Of a DNA stretch of 13,377 nt, positions 8,532 through 13,377 are shown piece by piece. The stretch lies in contig JAVVUQ010000041.1 of assembly GCA_036653075.1 (NCBI GenBank), positions 1 through 13,377 on the forward strand, written 5' to 3'. The notes below the pieces were generated by a model that saw nothing but the letters and a program-made list of their open reading frames with translations, was not told the DNA's origin and made no database searches. Made by a program: the position numbers and the translations under genes. Every line of letters begins with the position of its first letter. Position 1 is the stretch's first letter. The DNA comes from JAVVUQ01 sp036653075. GTDB lineage: Bacteria > Bacillota > Clostridia > Christensenellales > CAG-314.

Positions 8532-10430
8532 ATGGATTTAAAATTTCAAACTAACACTGTAAAATTATTGTTTAATATGTTTGATAGAAAGACTGTAACA
8601 ACGTCAGTTATTAAATATACGCCGCAAAAAGTTGTTTTTATGCCAAGCGAAGTAAAAGACGAAACACGATTACCAAGGGTAAAAGCGGAATCGGTTGGTA
8701 TATCGCCAATTAGGTTACAAAATTATTTTAAAGATATCGGCAATGATTCAATGGCGATGGCGCATACGGTAATTGTCGCAAAAGACGGTTGTATTGTAGG
8801 AGGCAAAAATTATTCTCCTTACAGTTCAAAGATGTGGCATATTACCTATTCTATGTGTAAAACTATAACTGGACTTGCTATAGGAATGCTTATTGATGAG
8901 GGACGATTGTCAATAGATGATAAAATATTTAAAATATTTGATAAAAAATTACCACTTACTGTAAATTTAAGATTGTTTAGTTTAACTATTAGACATTTAT
9001 TGACCATGCAATCGGGCGTAACATTTAACGAAGCTGGTTCAGTTACAGATGAAAACTGGTATGAATCCTTTATGACTTCTCAATTACTATTTGAGCCGGG
9101 CAAAGGATTTATGTATAATAGTATGAATTCTTATATGTTAGCTGTAATCATCAAGGAAATTACTAATGAAAGTTTGACGGACTATTTGAAATCGCATTTA
9201 TTTGATCCAATGGGAATTAAACGATTTTACTGGGAAAAGTCGCCAAGCGGAATAGAGAAAGGCGGATGGGGACTATATTTGTTGCCAGAAGATATGGTTA
9301 AATTAGGATTATTGATATACAATGGAGGAGTGTGGGAAGGCAAGGCGCTTATTTCACGTGAATGGATAACGGCGGCCACAACCAACCAAGTAAAAGTTCC
9401 CGAATACGTTGGAAAATATGGCTATGGCTATCAGATGTGGGTGGGTGAAAATCCACGCCAAGCGATGTTTAATGGAATGTTTGGACAGAATATAGTAATT
9501 TATTTGGATAGCGGCGTCGTGGTTGCTATAACAGCTGGTAATAGCGATATTTTTCAAACCAATAACTTTTTTAAATATTCTGAAAGTTATTGGGGAGATT
9601 CTAATGATTTAATTAATGATAAAGCGAACAAACCAATAGGATTATCTTCAAAAGATAATACTGTAAAATATAAGTTATCAAAAATTAAAGAAGAAACACA
9701 GATACCTGCAAAATGGAAAGCGATAAATAGTAAAGTGTATGTATTAAATGATCGTCAATCTAAAAGCGTAGGGTTAATGCCACTTGCTTTGCAAGCGATG
9801 CAAAACAATTTTAGTAAAGGCATAGAGGAAATATCTCTTACTTTTGTTAATGAAAATTGCGCTATTAAAATCAAGGAAGGCGATGTTATATATACTTTGC
9901 CAATAGGAATAGACAAACCAATAAGGAGCGAATTAGACATTAATGGTGAAAAATATGCAGTGGAAGTGGAAGGCGTATTTACAAAAAATGAGGATTATGT
10001 ACCAGTATTAAAGCTAAAAATATGCTTTATTGAAATGGCAAATGTGCGTTTTATCAAGATATTTTTGTATAATGAAAGCATTAATACGCAATGGAGTGAA
10101 ACACCGGGAGTGGAGTTTATCACTAATGGCATTCAATTATTCTTTTCAATAATCAAAACAAATAAATTGTATAATGCGGTAGCGTCTAAAATTGATACGG
10201 ATTATTTTAAAAAAAGAATGAAAATCTTATTTGAACCAGATGTAGAGGGCGAATTAAAAAAACTCAGTTTAACAGCGGATAAAAATATTGAATTAAAGGA
10301 AATTGTAAAAATAAAGAAGTCCGATTCTGTAAAAATTGATAAAACTGAAAAGCTTTATAAATTAGATAGTCCAAAAAAACCAAAAAACTCTAAAAAGCTT
10401 AATAATTTTAAAAAAACTGACAATAAGTAA
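8532..10430 (+). CDS. Serine hydrolase, class C beta-lactamase/penicillin-binding-protein-like fold (632 aa)
   Basis: Residues ~51-345 form the catalytic domain. The S-x-x-K motif is S107-M-C-K110 (nucleophile S107). The second motif is Y195-N-S197, where classical enzymes have Y-x-N. Further family signatures are TIRHLLTMQSGV (~152-163), GWGLYLLPEDMVKLG (~245-259) and NGMFGQ (~314-319), which replaces the usual K/H-T-G. Residues ~390-550 form a beta-rich C-terminal extension, and the last 40 residues contain 15 lysines. No signal peptide is visible: the first 50 residues lack a hydrophobic core, so a cytoplasmic location is implied. This family includes esterases, amidases and peptidases as well as lactamases, so antibiotic hydrolysis should not be assumed. 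AGGAG at 8522-8526 is the ribosome site. The gene ends 47 bases before the YjbR-family gene and may be co-transcribed with it. Confidence 0.88.
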   Translation: MDLKFQTNTVKLLFNMFDRKTVTTSVIKYTPQKVVFMPSEVKDETRLPRVKAESVGISPIRLQNYFKDIGNDSMAMAHTVIVAKDGCIVGGKNYSPYSSKMWHITYSMCKTITGLAIGMLIDEGRLSIDDKIFKIFDKKLPLTVNLRLFSLTIRHLLTMQSGVTFNEAGSVTDENWYESFMTSQLLFEPGKGFMYNSMNSYMLAVIIKEITNESLTDYLKSHLFDPMGIKRFYWEKSPSGIEKGGWGLYLLPEDMVKLGLLIYNGGVWEGKALISREWITAATTNQVKVPEYVGKYGYGYQMWVGENPRQAMFNGMFGQNIVIYLDSGVVVAITAGNSDIFQTNNFFKYSESYWGDSNDLINDKANKPIGLSSKDNTVKYKLSKIKEETQIPAKWKAINSKVYVLNDRQSKSVGLMPLALQAMQNNFSKGIEEISLTFVNENCAIKIKEGDVIYTLPIGIDKPIRSELDINGEKYAVEVEGVFTKNEDYVPVLKLKICFIEMANVRFIKIFLYNESINTQWSETPGVEFITNGIQLFFSIIKTNKLYNAVASKIDTDYFKKRMKILFEPDVEGELKKLSLTADKNIELKEIVKIKKSDSVKIDKTEKLYKLDSPKKPKNSKKLNNFKKTDNK

Positions 10431-10477
10431 GTTAAATAGTATAAATTATATAATAAATCACTTAAAACAGTGGAAAT

Positions 10478-10849
10478 ATGGTTACTAAAGCAGAAATAAT
10501 TGAATTTGTACAAAATATTGAGAACGTTTCTATGGACAGTCCTTTTACAGACGACTTTAATACCATAGTTTTTCGTCACGCCAAAACAAAAAAATGGTTT
10601 GGACTTTATATGACAGTGAAAAAAAGACGATTGGGAATAGACGACGAAGGCGAAATTGACATAATTAATTTGAAATGCGAAAAGGAACTTTCTTATATAA
10701 TTAGAAATGCTTATGATTACGTTATTCCCGCATTTCATATGAACAAAATACATTGGAATACAATTTTATTAAATAGTAATATACAATTTGACGAACTAAA
10801 GAAATATATAATATTAAGTTATGACCTAACTATATGTAAAGAAACATAG
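10478..10849 (+). CDS. MmcQ/YjbR family protein (123 aa)
   Basis: The length and layout fit the MmcQ/YjbR family: KWFGLYMTV (~44-52) after an F-R-H strand, then a strand with IDIINLKCEKE (~70-80), the hallmark PAFHMNKIHWNTI (~90-102), and a C-terminal helix ending SYDLT. These are small alpha/beta proteins of the CyaY-like fold, often annotated as DNA-binding, although the molecular role is poorly established. The ribosome site is weak (GTGGAA at ~10470-10475), consistent with translation following the hydrolase gene 47 bases upstream. It ends with TAG, and no terminator hairpin follows. The family assignment is confident; the biological function is not. Confidence 0.88.
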   Translation: MVTKAEIIEFVQNIENVSMDSPFTDDFNTIVFRHAKTKKWFGLYMTVKKRRLGIDDEGEIDIINLKCEKELSYIIRNAYDYVIPAFHMNKIHWNTILLNSNIQFDELKKYIILSYDLTICKET

Positions 10850-10925
10850 GTAAAATTATTTTATTGTTATATTACATTAACATATATAATAAATATAACG
10901 CTTTACTTTTTAAATAAAATAAGTT

Positions 10926-10985
10926 AAAATAAATATATAATAAAATAAATATATAATAAAAAGAATATATAATAAAATAAATATT
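10926..10985. repeat. 16-bp AT-rich tandem repeat upstream of nadE
   Basis: The unit AAAATAAATATATAAT occurs perfectly at 10926-10941 and 10942-10957. It occurs with two substitutions at 10958-10973 and partially at 10974-10985. Every unit carries a TATAAT hexamer. A related single copy (ATATATAATAAAT) is nearby at ~10882-10894. The array fills much of the 186-base interval before nadE, in which no other feature is visible. Confidence 0.85.
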
Positions 10986-11021
10986 GTTTTGTTATGTTAT
11001 TGGGTAAAAAATAAATTATAT

Positions 11022-11026
11022 AAGGG
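11022..11026 (+). promoter_or_regulatory. Ribosome binding site that sets the nadE start
   Basis: AAGGG lies nine bases before the ATG at 11036, a good spacing. An in-frame TTG at 11027 would add three residues (M-C-I) but would directly abut this site, so the ATG is preferred. Confidence 0.6.
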
Positions 11027-11035
11027 TTGTGTATT

Positions 11036-11764
11036 ATGCGTGATTATAAAAATGAGTTTGAAATAAGAGTGAAGTGGCTAAGCAGCAAGTTGATTGAATG
11101 TAACGCAAATGGCTTTGTTTACGGAAATAGCGGTGGTAAAGATTGTACGTTAGCGGGAATCTTATGTAAAGCGGCAACTGATAATACGTTAGGAATTATT
11201 ATGCCTTGTGAAAGTAAACGTAATTATGGTGATGATAGAACAGATGCTTTAAAAGCGGCTAAACAATATGGCATTGAGGTTAAAACTGTGGATATTACAG
11301 CGGTAAAAAAAGCATTTATCGAATCGCTCGGCAGTAAAAAAGATTTTAGCGATGCGGCATTGTCTAATATAAATCCTCGTTTGCGTATGACTGCGCTTTA
11401 TGCAGTAGCTCAGAGTAAAAACTATTTGGTTGTCGGTACGGGGAATTTAAGCGAAATCACAATGGGATATTTTACTAAATGGGGCGATGGAGCGTATGAT
11501 TTAAATCCTATTTCTGATTTGACTGTGACTGAAGTTTATGAATTTTTGCGTTATTTAAAAGCGCCTCAATCAATAATTGATAAAGAACCAAGCGCAGGAT
11601 TGTGGGAGGGACAAACCGATGAAGGTGAAATGGGCGTATCTTACACAGAGATAGACAGTTATTTGCTGAATGGAAAAGCGTCAGCGTCGGCTATGGAAAT
11701 TATTAAAAAAGCCAATTCTCGCACTCAACACAAGCGTAAACTTCCAATTAGATATGGCGAATAA
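11036..11764 (+). CDS. nadE: NAD+ synthetase, ammonia-dependent
   Basis: It catalyses ATP-dependent amidation of nicotinate adenine dinucleotide to NAD+, the last step of NAD biosynthesis, in the cytoplasm. The PP-loop is GNSGGKDCTL (S32-G-G-K-D36), followed by IIMPCESKRNYGDDR (~55-68). RLRMTALYAVAQ (~115-126), VVGTGNLSEITMGYFTKWGD (~132-151) and DLNPISDLTVTEV (~155-167) are typical of NadE. The C-terminal part has PSAGLWEGQTDE (~185-196), the loop that closes over the substrate. At 242 residues it is the short form without a glutaminase (nitrilase) domain, so ammonia is the expected nitrogen donor. The PP-loop has C37 where most members have serine. It stands alone between two tandem-repeat arrays. 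No terminator hairpin is visible after the stop. Confidence 0.95.
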   Translation: MRDYKNEFEIRVKWLSSKLIECNANGFVYGNSGGKDCTLAGILCKAATDNTLGIIMPCESKRNYGDDRTDALKAAKQYGIEVKTVDITAVKKAFIESLGSKKDFSDAALSNINPRLRMTALYAVAQSKNYLVVGTGNLSEITMGYFTKWGDGAYDLNPISDLTVTEVYEFLRYLKAPQSIIDKEPSAGLWEGQTDEGEMGVSYTEIDSYLLNGKASASAMEIIKKANSRTQHKRKLPIRYGE

Positions 11765-11784
11765 TTTTTTATATAATTATGGCG

Positions 11785-11887
11785 ATAATTATTAGAAAAG
11801 TAGATAGTGATTAAAAAATATATAATTATTAGAAAAAATATATAATTATTAGAAAAAATATATAATTATTAGAAAAAATATATAATT
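11785..11887. repeat. 20-bp AT-rich tandem repeat running into an assembly gap
   Basis: The unit TATAATTATTAGAAAAAATA is perfect at 11821-11840, 11841-11860 and 11861-11880, and continues for seven bases up to the Ns. A diverged copy lies at about 11785-11804 and a half-copy at 11811-11820, so the array decays on its upstream side and is cut off on its downstream side. Each unit carries TATAAT. The array starts ~20 bases after the nadE stop. Its true copy number is unknown because the assembly breaks inside it. Confidence 0.93.
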
Positions 11888-11987
11888 NNNNNNNNNNNNN
11901 NNNNNNNNNNNNNNNNNNNNNNNNNNNNNNNNNNNNNNNNNNNNNNNNNNNNNNNNNNNNNNNNNNNNNNNNNNNNNNNNNNNNNNN
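11888..11987. other. Assembly gap (100 N) at a tandem repeat
   Basis: Exactly 100 Ns, a placeholder of unknown real length. It begins inside the 20-bp tandem array, so unresolved repeat copies are the likely cause of the break. The sequence resumes ~49 bases before the next start codon with unique AT-rich DNA. A promoter for the downstream methyltransferase may lie in the gap. Confidence 0.97.
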
Positions 11988-12036
11988 ATTAAACAATATT
12001 TGAATGAATAATTAAATTTTATGGAGCGGTGTAAAG

Positions 12037-13278
12037 ATGGTATCGGTTAAATCACCAAGTAAAAATAATATTGATGAAAAAAAAACTAATATAAGCCAAG
12101 AAAAATTAGCTGTAAGCGGTAATGAATCACAGAAATCAAAGGATAATATTGTATTAGATTGTCCATTTGGAAAAGAATGTGGTGGTTGTAATGGAAAAGG
12201 CGCGCAGAATGAGTTGATAGAATTAAAAAAGAAAAAACTTGAATTATTGTTTAAACCGCCATACAAAGTACTACCAATTATTTCTATGGAAAATCCCTTT
12301 CATTACAGGAATAAAGTGCACGCAGTTGTTGTCCAAAAAAAAGGAGAAATTACGCGAGGTGTGTATGCGGAAAATACGCATAAAGTTGTCGCTGTTAAAG
12401 GTTGTCTAATTGAAAATGAGAAAGCTGAACCGATTATTGAAACCATTTGTAGTATGCTAAAATCGTTTAAAATATTACCATACGACGAAGACAGAAAAAC
12501 TGGATTGTTGCGACACATATTGGTGCGTGTCGGGCATAAAAGTGGACAAATTATGGTGGTTTTAGTGCTATCGTCGCCAATATTTCCCTCAAAAAACAAT
12601 TTTGTAAAAGCATTGATTAAAGCTCATTGTGAAATATCAACTATTGTTTTGAACGTAAACGAGCGTTCAACAAGTATGGTTTTAGGAAAAAAAGATATTG
12701 TTATTTACGGAAAAGGTTACATAGAAGACATGCTTTGCGATAAAGTTTTTAAATTATCGCCACAGTCATTTTATCAAATTAATTCCACACAAACAGAAAT
12801 ATTATACAAAAAAGCAATAGAATATGCAAATTTTAAAGGCGATGAAATCGTATTGGACGCTTATTGCGGAATAGGGACTATCGGAATAATATCGGCAAGC
12901 TTTTGCAAAAACGTAATAGGCGTAGAATTAAATAAAGATGCCGTAAACGACGCAAAAGAAAATGCAAAACGCAACGGACTTAAAAATATAGAATTTGTTT
13001 GCGACGACGCAGGAAGATATATGAACAGATTGGCTGCCGATAATAAAAAGATTGACGTGCTATTTATTGACCCGCCAAGAAGTGGGTGCAGCGATGAGTT
13101 TATAAACGCAACTAACGCATTAAAGCCCGCAAAAATAATATATATTTCTTGTGGCGCAGAATCATTAGCGCAAAACATAAAACAATTTTCCAACTATACC
13201 ATATCGCCTTTTCAACCAGTAGATATGTTTCCCTTTACTCCACACGTGGAGTGTGTGGTGTTGATGTCAAGGAAATAA
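12037..13278 (+). CDS. rlmD: 23S rRNA (uracil-5-)-methyltransferase, RlmD/RumA type, without TRAM domain (413 aa)
   Basis: It transfers a methyl group from S-adenosylmethionine to C5 of a uridine in RNA, most likely 23S rRNA. Cysteines C42, C48, C51 and C123 reproduce the RumA iron-sulfur cluster pattern (C-x5-C-x2-C, then a distant C). SPQSFYQIN (~247-255) is a family signature. The SAM-binding motif is D274-A-Y-C-G-I-G-T, followed by VIGVELN. FIDPPRSGC and YISC372G hold the catalytic base region and the catalytic cysteine. PHVECVVLM ends the domain. The ~40 residues before C42 are polar, lysine/serine-rich and too short for the usual N-terminal RNA-binding TRAM domain. GGAG at 12023-12026 precedes the ATG by ten bases. 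The exact target base (E. coli U1939 or U747 equivalent) cannot be told from sequence, so the symbol is tentative. Confidence 0.88.
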   Translation: MVSVKSPSKNNIDEKKTNISQEKLAVSGNESQKSKDNIVLDCPFGKECGGCNGKGAQNELIELKKKKLELLFKPPYKVLPIISMENPFHYRNKVHAVVVQKKGEITRGVYAENTHKVVAVKGCLIENEKAEPIIETICSMLKSFKILPYDEDRKTGLLRHILVRVGHKSGQIMVVLVLSSPIFPSKNNFVKALIKAHCEISTIVLNVNERSTSMVLGKKDIVIYGKGYIEDMLCDKVFKLSPQSFYQINSTQTEILYKKAIEYANFKGDEIVLDAYCGIGTIGIISASFCKNVIGVELNKDAVNDAKENAKRNGLKNIEFVCDDAGRYMNRLAADNKKIDVLFIDPPRSGCSDEFINATNALKPAKIIYISCGAESLAQNIKQFSNYTISPFQPVDMFPFTPHVECVVLMSRK

Positions 13279-13321
13279 TAAATTTATAGTAAAGATTATT
13301 TATATATAGGAGATAAATATA

Positions 13322-13377
13322 ATGCAAGAAGAAGCTTTGAAAGCGATGGACAAACGTTTTGGACATGATACGTTATT
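13322..13377 (+). CDS. Probable pyridoxamine 5'-phosphate oxidase-family (FMN-binding) protein, 5' fragment
   Basis: Only the first 18 codons are inside the window (MQEEALKAMDKRFGHDTL). AGGAG at 13308-13312, nine bases upstream, supports the ATG. The start resembles small clostridial flavin-binding split-barrel proteins that begin with 'A-L-x-x-M-x-x-R-F-G-H-D-T-L'. This is recalled from general knowledge of the family, so the assignment is tentative. It lies 43 bases after the methyltransferase stop with no terminator between, so the two may be co-transcribed. Confidence 0.5.
   Translation, partial: MQEEALKAMDKRFGHDTL

Noticed and set aside
8532..10430. Antibiotic-resistance beta-lactamase (AmpC)
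   Set aside because: It lacks a visible signal peptide and the K-T-G and Y-x-N motifs in their classical forms, and has a long C-terminal extension typical of non-lactamase serine hydrolases.
10355..10753. 132-codon open frame on the - strand
   Set aside because: It is antisense to the hydrolase tail and the YjbR gene, is rich in aromatic residues typical of reversed AT-rich coding DNA, and has no family signature.
7401..11887. CRISPR array
   Set aside because: The repeats are directly adjacent with no spacers, the units are only 16-20 bases, and no cas gene is present.
3..13278. Alternative genetic code with TGA as tryptophan, suggested by the absence of TGA stops
   Set aside because: All tryptophans at conserved sites are TGG and no in-frame TGA interrupts a gene. 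Eight genes without a TGA stop is unremarkable in AT-rich DNA.

Overview
The window is AT-rich (roughly 30 % G+C by eye) and every recognisable gene lies on the + strand. Products, ribosome binding sites (AGGAGG type) and protein families point to a low-GC member of the Bacillota, probably an uncultured Clostridia-like bacterium known from a draft genome. Two 100-base runs of N (2931-3030 and 11888-11987) are scaffold gaps whose true length is unknown. The genus cannot be named from this sequence alone.

Region 1 (1-8223) is a secreted or cell-surface locus of four genes forming two pairs of paralogues. The first pair is two very large leucine-rich-repeat (LRR) proteins: one truncated by the window edge and by the first gap, and one complete at 1113 residues. 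The second pair is two small proteins (279 and 235 residues) with matching beta-sandwich segments. The three genes whose starts are visible encode signal peptides ending in YA followed by W or Y. This resembles the SipW-dependent (TasA/CalY-like) class of exported proteins. No signal peptidase, sortase or LPXTG motif is in the window. A 20-bp tandem repeat lies just upstream of the last small gene. I infer an exported matrix, fibre or adhesin system; its function is not demonstrated. The block ends at a rho-independent terminator (8311-8340).

Region 2 (8532-10849) holds a serine hydrolase of the class C beta-lactamase fold, with no visible signal peptide and a lysine-rich tail, followed closely by an MmcQ/YjbR-family gene.

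Region 3 (10850-13377) is housekeeping. It has an ammonia-dependent NAD+ synthetase (nadE) bracketed by two AT-rich tandem-repeat arrays, the second running into the second gap. Then come an RlmD/RumA-type 23S rRNA uracil-5-methyltransferase without a TRAM domain and the first 18 codons of a probable pyridoxamine 5'-phosphate oxidase-family protein.

The most interesting part is the paired-paralogue surface locus, followed by the three intergenic arrays, whose units each carry a -10-box-like hexamer.
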